Under the pieces are notes generated by a model. That model was not told the DNA's origin. It searched no databases and saw nothing but the letters and a program-made list of their open reading frames with translations. Both the position numbers and the translations under genes were made by a program. Of a stretch of DNA of 64,000 nucleotides, positions 37,137-48,400 are shown piece after piece. The stretch spans positions 40,160,873 to 40,224,872 of the forward strand of contig JACGWO010000003.1 in assembly GCA_034509735.1 (NCBI GenBank). The letters are read 5' to 3'. This DNA is from Sesamum alatum (lineage: Eukaryota > Streptophyta > Magnoliopsida > Lamiales > Pedaliaceae). How positions within the stretch are numbered: the stretch's first letter is position 1; each line of letters opens with the position of its first letter.

Positions 37137-40100
37137 ATGTCTGTCCTCGTTGACAAACCCCAGCAAGGTTCGTCATATTCGACGTTTTCTTTAAATTTTT
37201 CTAGATCTGTATGTACGTAGAGGTATTTGTAATTTTTTATATGTAAAAAAAGTCCTGTATGTTTCAAAAAACGATACATTATTCCTTTTTCTCTCTTCTT
37301 TTTCTAAATTCCATGCGTGTTAATATATCGTTCGAGTTCATGATAATTGTTGTACTCGTTTATTAAGTTTTGGTACAACGACATGCATTGTATCCGATTA
37401 ATGTCATATATTTATGCAAGTATTGTGTGAATTTTTGTGTTTTTTTGACACACATGTGGGGGTAAAATATTTTTTTGATCCCGGTAATCTTATGAGATCA
37501 AAAAAGCTTTTACCCAACATATGAGTATGCCGCGACTGCTGATTTAAGATAATATTGTGCTAAAATTTTAAACATTGTCTTGATGTGTTTGTTGTTCTCC
37601 CCACGCGTGTGCCAGCGGAAGAGGGCAAGGTGGAATCAAAAGGAGTGTTCGAAGCTCCGACAATCAATGCCTTCGGTCAAACATTTAGGTCACTTATAAT
37701 TTAATTAGTTAAATTTTTACTAGCATTGAAATATGAACTCTTGGTTCTAATTAAATGGGAGAATCTTTGCAGGGACTACACGAATGTCGAGAGCGAAAGG
37801 CAGAAGTCAGTCGAGGAATTCTACCGACAGAACCATATTAACCAAACAGTGGACTTTGTAAGTGCAACGATTTATTAAAACAAGCGCAAGGTCTAATTAA
37901 ACGTTATCGGTTAATTACTAGGTTGAAATCCGACAACCTTAATGCAGGTGAAGAAGATGATAGCACAATACGGCAAATTGGACAAGACCGAAATGAGCAT
38001 ATGGGAATGTTGTGAGCTTTTGAACCAAGTTGTGGACGACAGCGATCCTGATTTGGACGAACCTCAGATTCAGCACTTGCTCCAAAGCGCTGAGGCTGCC
38101 AGGAAAGACTACCCCGATGAAGATTGGCTGCATTTGACCGCCCTAATTCATGGTATGTATAAATACACCACACCGCTCGATCTTCCATTAATCGTTTTCA
38201 TTACTCGAATATATTAGTCATGTCAGACAAAAAATGCAATTTTGTTGGGGTTCTACATTTTTGGTACTAGTATGCCAATTTTTTGACACATTTAGTTTCA
38301 AGAGCCATTTTCCACTGAAAATAGCAATTATTTGCAGGACATGTGAGTTTGCTGTCTATATTTGGACGAAAGTTAAGCTCTGGAACCAAATGTATTGAAA
38401 AAAATTCAATTTTTGAACAACTTTTAAATTTGTGTAAATCAAAAAACAAAAAGTGCAGACTTCCCTGTCTTATGAGACGAAAAACGCAATTTTGCCAACT
38501 TTTTAAGTAATCGTTAAATGACTTTTTAAGTCGTAGTCGTATAATTTTTAGAAGGATCATTTTGACGTAATTTTGCATGGAATGTGCAGATCTTGGGAAA
38601 GTGCTTTGTCTCCCTAGCTTCGGGGAGCTACCTCAATGGGCTGTTGTTGGTGAGGGCATTATTTTCATCACATTTTCAACGTCAAACTGCAAAAAATATT
38701 TTAACTAATATTTATGTATTTGCGTCAACAGGTGATACATTTCCTGTTGGTTGTGCTTTTGATGAATCCATCGTTCACCACAAGGTAAAAACTTCATCTT
38801 CTAAAATGTGAAACTTATGGCGAAAAAGTGAAAAATGACTTGGAAGATTTATAAGGGATAAATGCAATTTACCCCTTGTGATAGGCAAAATTACACTTTT
38901 GGTCCCATAGGACTGGGGGTTCAACACTTTTGGTCCCGCGCTTCCTGAAATGACTAATTTAGTCCCAAAATTGGGAATTTTCAACACTTTTGGTCCCGCG
39001 CTTTTTGAAATGACCAATTTAGTCCGAAAATTGAGAATTTTCAACCCATTTGGTCCCATTAGACGATTTCCGTAAAAAATGTTAACGGCAAACGTCTCGC
39101 CGTTAGTGGGACCAAATGTGTTGAAAATTCCCAATTTTGGGACTAAATTGGTCATTTCAGAAAGCACGGGACCAAAAGTGTTGACTCCTCAATCCTATGG
39201 GACCAAAAGTGTAATTTTGCCCCTATGATAAAAGAAATGAGCAAAAATCCCCATATGAAAAATTAATTAGCAAATTACCTCCCTGTATTTTGAGAAATGA
39301 AGTAAATTACCCTCCTATCAAGGGAAAACACAGGGGTGGGGTAATTTGCTATTATTTTTTCATAGGGCGGTTTTTGCTCATTTCTTATATTACAGCGGAT
39401 AAATTGCATTTATCCCAAATTTATAATATTTATAATGTAATTAATTAAATTGACATTGTGATGTAGTATTTCAAGGAGAATTCTGATTTTAACAACCCTA
39501 AATACAACACCAAGAATGGGATCTACCAAGAAGGATGTGGACTTGACAAGGTTCTCATGTCATGGGGCCACGACGAATACATGTACTTGGTAAGCTCACA
39601 AATTCTATATAATGAAATTTCTGTTTTACTTCACGTGCACGTATAAATTAATCATGTAATTTTTATACATATGATGTATATATGTGAAATGGTGTAAAAA
39701 AAGCAACACGAATTTACCTAACGACTTTTTATTAGATTTGGATTGAAAATTATATATGATCAATATATTCCTGTTTTTTCAAAGAAATATGTTTTTTTTT
39801 TTTGTCTAAATTGAAGGTGTGTAAGGAAAATGGTTCAACTCTGCCTTCAGCTGCATTGTTCATCATCCGTTTCCACTCATTCTATCGTAAGAATTTACAT
39901 TTCTTCTCCTTAATTAATATACGATTATATAAAACTTATTTATTTTTATTTAATTACACATATAAACATGCTATATATTTGCAATTTGCAGCTTTGCACA
40001 AGGCTGGAGCTTACACACACTTGATGAATGAGGAGGACAGGAAGAACCTCGAGTGGCTGAAGAAATTCAAGTAAATTTAAACACGAACTATTTCCTACTG

Positions 40101-40639
40101 AAAAAACAAATAAAAATATACGAGCTATTTTTGTGATTTTTCGAATAAATAAATAAGAAAAATACTAACATTATCTTTTAATTTAACTTTAAAAAAAATC
40201 AGCAAGTATGATCTGTACAGCAAGAGCAAAGTCAGACTTGATGTTGAGAAAGTGAAACCATACTATCTCTCCCTCATTGATAAGGTAAATCAATTGGTCA
40301 AAATAGGGTTTAATGCAATTTACCAACGTGTGATATTATAAATGAGCAAATTATCCTCCTATAAAAAAAAAAAAGTATAGTAATTTACCTTCCTATATTT
40401 TTTTAGATGGAGCAATTTATTTTAAAAACACGATGAGGTAATAATTGATTCATTTTAAAAAACACCAGGAATTAAATAGAATAATTTGCTCATTGACAAT
40501 ATCACGGGGGGTTGCTTGCATTTTTCTCGGTCGTAATATATTACCTTTCCTTTTCTTTTGGTTTCCTTTTAGTTTTTGGATTAGTTTGGTAACACAGAGT
40601 TAATTACTGCAGTACTTTCCCAAAAAGCTCAAATGGTAA
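37137..40639 (+). CDS. MIOX: Myo-inositol oxygenase, tandem copy 2
   Basis: Encodes a 295-residue myo-inositol oxygenase with the same 11-exon structure as copy 1: 37137-37167, 37616-37688, 37773-37857, 37948-38152, 38590-38649, 38732-38784, 39467-39589, 39817-39886, 39992-40070, 40203-40284, 40613-40639. All five metal-ligand motifs are intact (IQHLLQSAE, ALIHDLGK, WGHDEYMY, RFHSFYP, NKYDLYSK), so the enzyme should be active. It is three residues shorter than copy 1 in exon 2 (AEEGKVES against AMQVEGLKVES). Differences cluster in exons 2-4, while exon 7 is identical in DNA to copy 1. It carries private insertions: a Helitron in the promoter, nested MITEs in intron 6 and a MITE in intron 10. 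Product and location are as for copy 1; expression may differ through the altered promoter (inference). Confidence 0.97.
38854..39417. mobile_element. MITE within a MITE, MIOX copy 2 intron 6
   Basis: The outer element begins AGGGATAAATGCAATTTACC and ends with the complement 'ggataaattgcatttatccc', flanked by ATTTATA on both sides. Copy 1 has a single ATTTATA at the empty site. The inner element (38884-39223) has near-perfect ends GGCAAAATTACACTTTTGG and CCAAAAGTGTAATTTTGCC with 'tgtgata/tatgata' flanks. Confidence 0.85.
40304..40532. mobile_element. MITE in MIOX copy 2 intron 10
   Basis: An inverted-repeat element related to 2373-2640: 'taatgcaatttacc' and 'gagcaaattatcc' pair with 'ataatttgctca' and 'ggttgcttgcat'. 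Copy 1 intron 10 lacks it. Confidence 0.65.
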
Positions 40640-40900
40640 ACTTGTCTCAAGGTGGTATGAAGTTATATATATATATTAGGTGAAGGACTGCTCAAAATTC
40701 AGATAAAGTGCAAATAAATGAGAGTTCTTCTTTGATCCTTTTCTTTCTTTTTTTTTTTTAATTTTCTTTTTCTCTGTATTTATCTTTGTAATTATGGGAG
40801 GTTAATTAAGGCCTCAATTAGTCGAACTCTGCATTTGTATATTGTTCATATAATAAAGTAAGCTTTGTCAGATTACTTGTCTATATATATATATGTTATG
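40640..40900 (+). terminator. MIOX copy 2 3' UTR and poly(A) signal
   Basis: AATAAA at 40852-40857 in the same context as copy 1, about 215 bases after the stop codon. Confidence 0.7.
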
Positions 40901-41109
40901 CTATGAATTAATTATTTGTATTATATTGCATCATCAAGACATAGAATTACCACGTTGATTAGCTATTTCTTAATTTGGCTAGGCAAATATTGTAAACAAA
41001 TTGATGGAAGAGGGCAAAAGGTTAAAAATAATTGGCATAGCTGCTTGGGGTGTCTTGTCTTGTCAATGTATATTTTGAAAAGTTTGGATGTGGAATTTAA
41101 GTAAATTAT

Positions 41110-41470
41110 ACACCATGAAAAGTGCATATCCATATCGTTTGGGGTGTTGTCCAAGAGAAGACCGGATCATAACAGTCGTACGTCAAGGTATTGGTAAAGA
41201 AGTACGAGGTTGAGTTGTCCAATGCTTTACATGAACGCTTTTGTTCACGGTTGATTTGAGGTTATTATTTCTCTCAACCAATCAATCCACCAACCAACAG
41301 AATGAAGAAGCTTAGATAGATGGGTGATGGATTCTTGGACGTTGACGTATCAACGCCGGTGACATTGGACAGGGCCCCGCCGACCTCCGTCCATTGGGAT
41401 TGACTCGTGGACCAATGCTGTCCAGACCCAAGCACATTGATTTCTTCCAGCGCTTCATGGCCATGCCACA
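41110..41470. other. Unassigned moderately GC-rich stretch
   Basis: Higher-complexity sequence between MIOX copy 2 and the SINE, with a 'gacgttgacgtatcaacg' inverted repeat near 41338-41355. No coding frame of recognisable type is present. It could be old single-copy regulatory DNA. Confidence 0.35.
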
Positions 41471-41491
41471 GTTTATTCAACTAAGACACTT

Positions 41492-42030
41492 TTTTTTTAA
41501 TTGGAAACGATGAATTTTATTAATCAAAAGTAAAGTAATTACATATATTTAGTTATGTCAGCTATCAGTATTGAATATATAGAGACAATTACAAATAATC
41601 TTACACTACAAGAAAATCGTACAATACCAACGAAAATATATTAGCGACGAGCTAATTAGCAAGTAAAAGTTTCTTTGCTAATTCACATTATTTAATACAA
41701 GAAATTTATTTGTTTATACATTTAGCAAGGAAAATTTACTTGCTAATGAACTTAGCAACGAATTATTTAATATATATATATATATTAAATAGTGTAGATT
41801 AGCAATGAAAATTTTGCTTGCTAATTAGCTCGACGCTAATTTTAGCATCAAATTTATTCGTAGCTATTAAGCATTTTTCTTGTAGTGATAACAATAATAT
41901 CCTAGCTATTACAACAGCAAATCGTACCTACTATATAGTAGAAACAATATTAACCCACACAGAGGTTCGAACCCATGACCTTTAGGATCACGAGGCTTTA
42001 GCTTTGCCAACTAAGCTAGGCCTCATCGAC
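41492..42030 (-). mobile_element. tRNA-derived SINE with 15-bp target duplication
   Basis: On the minus strand a tRNA-like head has an A-box area near 42029-42005 ('tagcttagttggcaaagc') and a B-box near 41963-41973 (GGTTCGAACCT). The body ends in an A-run (plus-strand T-run at 41491-41498). The flanks tcaactaagRcactt (41477-41491 and 42031-42045) form a near-perfect target duplication. A CACTA MITE sits inside (41604-41887). Confidence 0.85.
41604..41887. mobile_element. CACTA-type MITE nested in the SINE
   Basis: Starts CACTACAAGAAAATCGTA and ends TTTTTCTTGTAGTG, flanked by TTA and ATA. Internal 'gctaattagc' and 'agcaacgaattattta' blocks match the copies at 6445 and 43558. Confidence 0.8.
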
Positions 42031-42502
42031 TCAACTAAGGCACTTGTTAATTAAATGTTTGTGGAGATTCTCTCTTAGCGCTCAACTCAACATACTGTTG
42101 TTTCAACATTTAAATTTATTCGATATAATGAGCCCTTGCAGTCCCACATACAGAGAATTTTTGTAAGCCAGCTACCAATTAGAATTCTGTTTGCGATATA
42201 GAACTGCTATATTTCATATTCTGGCCGGAATTGATACAGAAGGTAGAAAAGAATTTGATTTTAACTAATTCAAACATTAGCAACAGTTAAATAATTTAAT
42301 TATTTGATATTGTTTCATTTTTAAGACTATTGCATTGGATATAAATTGATTTTATTAGTACAACGATATTTTAAAAATTACAACTATTAGTATATTAATG
42401 GACACTTGATCACTTTAGCATTCAGAGATGGAGAACTTCGGCAACTCTTCTGAAAAAATCAATACACATACAAATATAAACAAAAATAATTATATAAATC
42501 TT

Positions 42503-42757
42503 AGGTACAATTTTGGTCCCCTAGATTAGGGGATCGACATACTTAGTCCCACGCTTTTTGAGATTACACATTTTGTGACACGCTTCCCTTCCACTGACGG
42601 GCACGCGCCGTGCCGTTAGTTTTTGGACGAAAAACATCATTTGGCACTAAATGTGTCAAAAAAATTCCAATTTTGAGACTAAATTGATAATATCAGAAAG
42701 CGTATGACTAAATGTGTCAGCCCCTTAACCTATGGGACAAAAAATGTGATATTGCCT
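42503..42757. mobile_element. TIR MITE ('ttggtccc' type)
   Basis: The left 'acaattttggtcccctag' and right 'ctatgggacaaaaaatgtg' are inverted. The core has 'agtcccacgctt' against 'aagcgtatgact'. Non-coding. Confidence 0.5.
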
Positions 42758-43147
42758 AATACTTTGCTATCAGTCATCCAAGAAGTATTTAACCTTGCAA
42801 GATGGTCCTTCCTTCCTGGCATATAACTGTACAAGTGGTGATGGGGATTCTTCAGATGGGTTCAGAAACTAAATTAGACTTTCGCATGCACAAGATATTT
42901 TGATTACCGCCTAAAAAATTATTCTCTCCTTTAAAAAAATTTTAAAACTACACTATTCAACACCGGGAAGTGCATGTATAGACCTCTCAAACAAAACAAC
43001 TTTCAAACTCTACCCTAAACCAAACTTTATTCAAAAGCAATAATGAAATAAGTGCTATCTCAAAAGCACATCAACTCAAAAAAAAAAAAAAAAAAACCCT
43101 AGACTTAAACCACAACACATGGACAACATATAAGAAATTAAACTCGA

Positions 43148-43993
43148 TCATAATCGCCCCAAGGCCGCTTGGAGATCCTTGAAGAACTGAACGCACTTGT
43201 GTAGGGCTTCCTTCCTGGTGAAGACGAGTGGGTTGGCGAGGCGGATTTTATCACGGAAGCTACTATTGGCGATGAGGGTGACCTCGGCAGCCGGCTTCTT
43301 TCCCGATCCGTCAACTGGGATCTCATCGCATTCAGCCCTGCTGCTCTTCACCAATGTCACCTCACAGTGTTCCCCATGATGATCACCTTCCGCCGGTAAC
43401 GTGTAGTCTCCGTGGTCGTCGGTTTGAGCACCCGTCAAGCGGTACGTCACTTTCCCGCTTTTCTTGTCTCTGCATTCCAACTCCACTTGTGCTCCTGTAT
43501 ATATATGAATGTCATTAATATCATCAATGTGAGTGTGTGTAACGTAAGATATCATATGCTACAAGAAAATAATTTAATAGCAACAAAAAAAATTTATTGT
43601 TAAAATCAACGTCGAACTAATTAGTAAGTAAAGTCCTCGTAGCTAATCTAAACAACACAATATATATTTTAAATAATTCGTTGCTAAATTCATTAGCAAG
43701 TAAATTTCTTGTATTAAATAATGCATTAGCAACGAAAAGTTTACTTAATAATTAACTCGATACTGATTCTTTTTCGTTGCTGTTGAGCATTTTTTTTTGT
43801 AGGGATAGATCGTTTTCGCTCACATACCTGGCATAGGCTCGCTGAATCTATTGAAGAAATTGACACGGCAGACATCGCAGAACACCCTTCCCTTGACGAT
43901 GAATTCAGGGACCGCGGAGTTGGCGACATCGACGAGAGACAAGAAGCAGAGAGCTCCGACTAAGATGATCGTGACTTTTGCGAGTGTTGCCAT
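43148..43993 (-). CDS. Secreted Ole e 1-like protein
   Basis: Two exons, 43828-43993 and 43148-43494, give a 170-residue protein. Residues 1-26 are a hydrophobic signal peptide (LVGALCFLSLVDVANS, cleavage probably after Ser26). The Ole e 1 signature is present as VKGRVFCDVCRVNFF (residues 33-47). Six cysteines follow the signal peptide, at 39, 42, 63, 99, 111 and 156, the usual set for three disulfides. An N-glycosylation site, NSS, lies at 132-134. Family members are secreted pollen or cell-wall proteins of uncertain biochemical role, and some are allergens. A TATA box lies 89 bases upstream. The intron holds a CACTA-type MITE. The function beyond family membership cannot be read from the sequence. 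Confidence 0.94.
43558..43804. mobile_element. CACTA-type MITE in the Ole e 1-like intron
   Basis: Degenerate ends ('ctacaagaaaat' and 'tttttgtag') and internal blocks ('agcaagtaaatttcttgta', 'gcattagcaacgaa') identify the same family as 41604-41887. It makes up about three quarters of the 333-bp intron. Confidence 0.65.
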
Positions 43994-44081
43994 TTTTTGC
44001 TTCTCCCCTATTTTTTGTTTGGTGTTATTATTTTCTTATTGTATTGGAATTTATTGATGATTGTTGAGAGGTGGGGGGATT

Positions 44082-44089
44082 TATTTATA
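44082..44089 (-). promoter_or_regulatory. TATA box of the Ole e 1-like gene
   Basis: TATAAATA on the minus strand, 89 bases before the start codon, a normal spacing for a short plant leader. Confidence 0.65.
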
Positions 44090-44179
44090 CACATGTCCCG
44101 GTGCTGGTTAGTTTTTTGTGTGAGGTTGAAAACTCATTTCACAACCGCTTTCATCTCTAGCAAACCCAGTCAAATTAGT

Positions 44180-45205
44180 GCTTCGGAAATCACTGTCGGG
44201 AACCACAAAAATAAAAAGGAGAAAATTAACATTTAAATAAAAATTGGTGATAATTTTAATATTATCATTAGTTATATATATACAATGGTGAAGCTAGAAA
44301 GTTGGCTTGTCAAATTTTAATAATTGTTGTAAATTCATCAAAAGAAAATTAGATTACTATAATTAATCATTGCAAGTTAAAGCTCCTCCATTCATTTTCA
44401 TATTGTTTTTAGGAAAATTTTGTCCGATTAGTTGACACATACCTTTTAGCAAACACTCTCTCCTAACCCTGTCTCTAATTACAATATCAATCTCATCAAT
44501 TGGTGTTTGAAAACCAAGATCAGCATTATTATTTGAGTTAAACTCAATACGAGTTCTTTTTTGGGTAATAATACTTTTAGAAGAACTAGAAAATATGTAG
44601 TGTCCTTGTTACCACGTCCGGTCATATTTCTTTCACATCCAATCTTACTTCTTTCACACTCGGTATTACTTCTATGCTCGATGTAGCAAAGTTCCCCTAA
44701 ATTTCGTGGCCTCTTAAGAACTAATTTATTCATTCCATAAAATAAAATAAAATTCATATTCAATTTTTATATCTAAGTGTATTTACTTGTCTTGAGAGAC
44801 ACGAATAAAATAATATAAAAAATAAAATCAATTAAAATTTTGGGAAGAATTATAACTTGATGTTTAGAAAATCACAAGATGGAGCAAACTTTTTTTCTTG
44901 ATTAAGTGAAAAGTAAAACTATGTGGTTCTAACTAACTAAGAGCGAGTAGCTAAAAGTGAAAAGATGGGAGAAATTGCTTTATACACAAGTTAAGGAAAA
45001 TTGTGATTGCACAACCAGCTGCATTCGGCTTTGGCAGAGGAAGCTGCTACCGTTTGTTCTTTCTCTTATAGCAGTTAATAGTCATGAAGCAGTTGACAAT
45101 GCCGTCTTATTGTCAGCCAAGCCCTGTCGATCATGGGCTTGGCACCGCCTCGAATTATACATATTTAGTGACAAGAATTTTTAGTTTGTAGAAAGCTAAA
45201 TTTTA
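44180..45205. other. Intergenic stretch, no recognised gene
   Basis: Short frames on both strands (44479-44763 minus and 44957-45184 plus) show no domain I recognise. The plus block 45000-45170 is more GC-rich than its surroundings and could be a gene relic. Confidence 0.4.
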
Positions 45206-45209
45206 GTTT

Positions 45210-45433
45210 GTATACATATGTGAATTAATGTTTTCTGCATTTATTCAAGCAGAAGTTAATTAAGTAAAACAAGGCAAACTCCTGCAACATAGATCAACAT
45301 GTTTATTGAACATTTTCGACGTAGACGAGCAAATGGGATATATCTATGGTTTGCACATGGACGGCGAGGCTTATTGTCTCCCACCGGCCTCCATAAGAGC
45401 GCTGCAAGACCGGCCGTATAGCGTGCAACATCT
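45210..45433 (-). terminator. Phosphofructokinase 3' UTR
   Basis: GC-richer sequence directly after the stop codon. AATAAACA on the minus strand (about 45300-45307) is a plausible poly(A) signal. Confidence 0.5.
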
Positions 45434-48400
45434 TTATTTCATGTGTTCGCCATCCACGAAGCCATTCTCGAGCAGTACAGATGGTGCCTTCTCCCGCTTG
45501 CGAGCTTCAGTAACATCTTTCGGACTCAAGAAACTGGGCTGGTTGGTCGATGAGAGAAGCCTCGCCCACATTCTATCTGTGATCACCACCTTATTCCTGT
45601 TCTCATTAATCCTCTGCATAAAACATATGATGAGTTTGCTTGTGAAGAAATCAAACGTAAGAAATCAAAGAGTTGGATGCACTGTAAGAAATTATGCCAA
45701 TAGCTAGGAAAATTAGAAAGGAGAATAAAGTTGTTGGGTAATTAGCAACGAATTTAGCAAAGGATAAGAATTTTAAGCTCTTATAATTTCAAGATTAGTA
45801 TTAAAAACGAATATTTTCTTGTTATAATCATCAAGGAATTTTAACGTTACAAAACTCGGTAGCTGTGCAAAAACTTAGGGGTAAAAGCTTTTTTGATCCC
45901 GTAAGACTAGGACATTATTTGTTTTGGTACCACAACTTAGGTAGGTGGTTGTTTTAGTCCCATAAAATACATTTTTTAGTTTTGCTGGTCCCGAAATGTC
46001 ATGTGCTTTGCACATGGAACATGACATTTTGGGACCAAAAAAACTGAAAAACGTGACATTTGGGACAAAAAAAAATTGGAAAACGAGTTTTATGGTACTA
46101 AAACAGCCACCTACCTAAATTGTGGTACCAAAACAAATAATGCCCTAATCTTACAAGATAAAAAAAGCATTTTACCCCAAAAACTTTGAAGCGTTCCCCC
46201 TATAATTTTATTAACAATTATATTTTTTAGTCAAGTTTCTTGCAAAATCAGCAGCAACCAAATAGATATTTTTTCTTACTAAATTCATTACTAATGTAAA
46301 CTAGCAACGAATTCTTTTATTTTGCAAGGAATTTGGTGTCACTTAAATGTGAAGTAAAAGTACTCGAAATAGGCAAAAGTGTGAGGTGATGATGAAAGAA
46401 AACTCACATGGAAGGGTATATAAGCGTGCCGGCCATTTACAGGCCCTACCGTGAAACCTGTATATCCGGCCATTGCGCCATGAACTGCACTTTGGGCAAG
46501 AAGTGTACAATATACATTGTCAGATGCATTACTTGGAATAGCTCGAATCATATACGTGGGATCTGCAAGACAAACAAATGTGGAAGTTTGTTAGACAAGA
46601 AGCCTCCACTCTCACTTCATTTATCGTAACAACGGGGAATTTTCCGGAGTACTAACCTATGTACTTGAGATTAATCGTCATCTTTCTTTGCTTTGAAAAG
46701 TGATCCTGCGCACGAATTGCAAAATATTACTACTAAATCACTTCGGAGAGTGAAATTAACATGTTAGGCTACTGAACAGTGCATCCAGACTTGCACTTGT
46801 TAAAGAATAGAACCATTTAATATTAATATCTTAACACGCCCCCATACATGCAAACTCTACAAGCACATGAAACTTTTTCTTTTATAAATTGGTGGTAATG
46901 AGATTTGGACTCAGGACCGCAATTGTTTGGTCTATCTTTGTAACCATGTTAAACGACCAACTCATCTAAAAATGAAACTATTAGAGAGGAGAATCATTTA
47001 GTATTAACAAATGATTGCATGACAGGCGTATTCCCTTAACACGAGTGCACGTTTTAGAAATCCCAGTAAAACTCTAAACAAATAAGAAAACTAAAATTTC
47101 AGACCTTAATCCTTTGTGATATCCACAGGCCAACATCTTGCAGAAGCTTGTTTCCAGAAGCATCTTGTTGATTTATTGATCGTAGACTATCGGATAACAG
47201 CTCTTGTCCTGCACCTTCAGCTATGACGATAACCATGTGTCCGTTCTCTTTTAGTCGCTTCTCGATGTACTCAAAAAGTCCTCCGGTTCCTTCAAGATAG
47301 AACGGTGACTCTGGAATGAGGCAGCAGTCCACATCTCTACTAGCAAGGGTAGCATACATGGCAATAAATCCTGCAAATTTTAATGAGTTTATAGATGTGC
47401 TCATCAGAACAAGCAGTTGGTAATAACATTAAGTTGCATTCAAATTGAAGGAATCGAAATTATGAATTTCAAATTATGAATAACAATTTATTTGAATTTG
47501 TTTGGATAATAATTCTAAATTTAAAGTATTTCAAATATTTCAATTGTATTTTTGATCTACATTTTGTTGATATTGATGGAATTCAAATTCTTTTCAAGTG
47601 GAGTTGTTTGAAATCCTTTATCCAAATCGTCCATCAAGCCGAATGCACCGTAAGGGATAATCACACTAGCACACCTGAAATATAGTGAAAGGGATATTTG
47701 TATTTTATTTCTGTAGCTTAGGAGGGGTGGCATTTTATTTGCACAAATTGATTTTAAAATTTTACCTGTAACTTTAAAATTTTAGTAATTTTAGTCCTTT
47801 TCTGGCCAATTTGACCAGAAAATTGCATGTGGCTTGCACATAACCCAATCAAATTACAATTTAGTCATGTAAATTAATTCGTGAAGGCCCATAAAACCAA
47901 CCCCCCAAATTTACAGGACTTAAAACGTAATTTAATTGGGTCATATGCAAGTATATGCAATTTTTCGGTCAAATTGGCCGAAAAATGACTAAAATGGAAA
48001 AATTATTTTTTTAGTCCGCTAAGTATGCCTAATATTAGTTTTAGTCCTATAAGTATGCCCATATTTTATTAACTCCAGTAACTTTCAAAATTAATTAGTT
48101 TTAGTCCGTTTTAGAGTTTTCAACTAAAATTTCAGCTATTTTTTTTAAATTCAGCCGGAACTTGCCAACGTGTACTATCATGTTTTTAGCCACATAGGAT
48201 AATAAATAAAAAAAAATGCGTCCAATTGTACTGCCATGTCACTTTTCCAGCCAAAATTATAAATTCCGGCCACTGGAGGACTAAAACTAATCAATTTTGA
48301 AAGTTATCGGAGTTAATAACATATGGACATACTTATAGGACTAAAACTAATATTACGTATACTTAGCGGACTAAAAACATAATTTTCCCGGACTAAAATT

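Noticed and set aside
37904..38188. Minus-strand frames opposite MIOX exon 4 in both copies (also 27458-27707)
   Set aside because: They mirror the highly conserved MIOX exon, so they are kept open by conservation of the sense strand.
45306..45707. 133-codon plus-strand frame
   Set aside because: It is the antisense shadow of the last PFK exon and 3' UTR; the minus-strand reading matches PFK exactly and has a correct splice acceptor.
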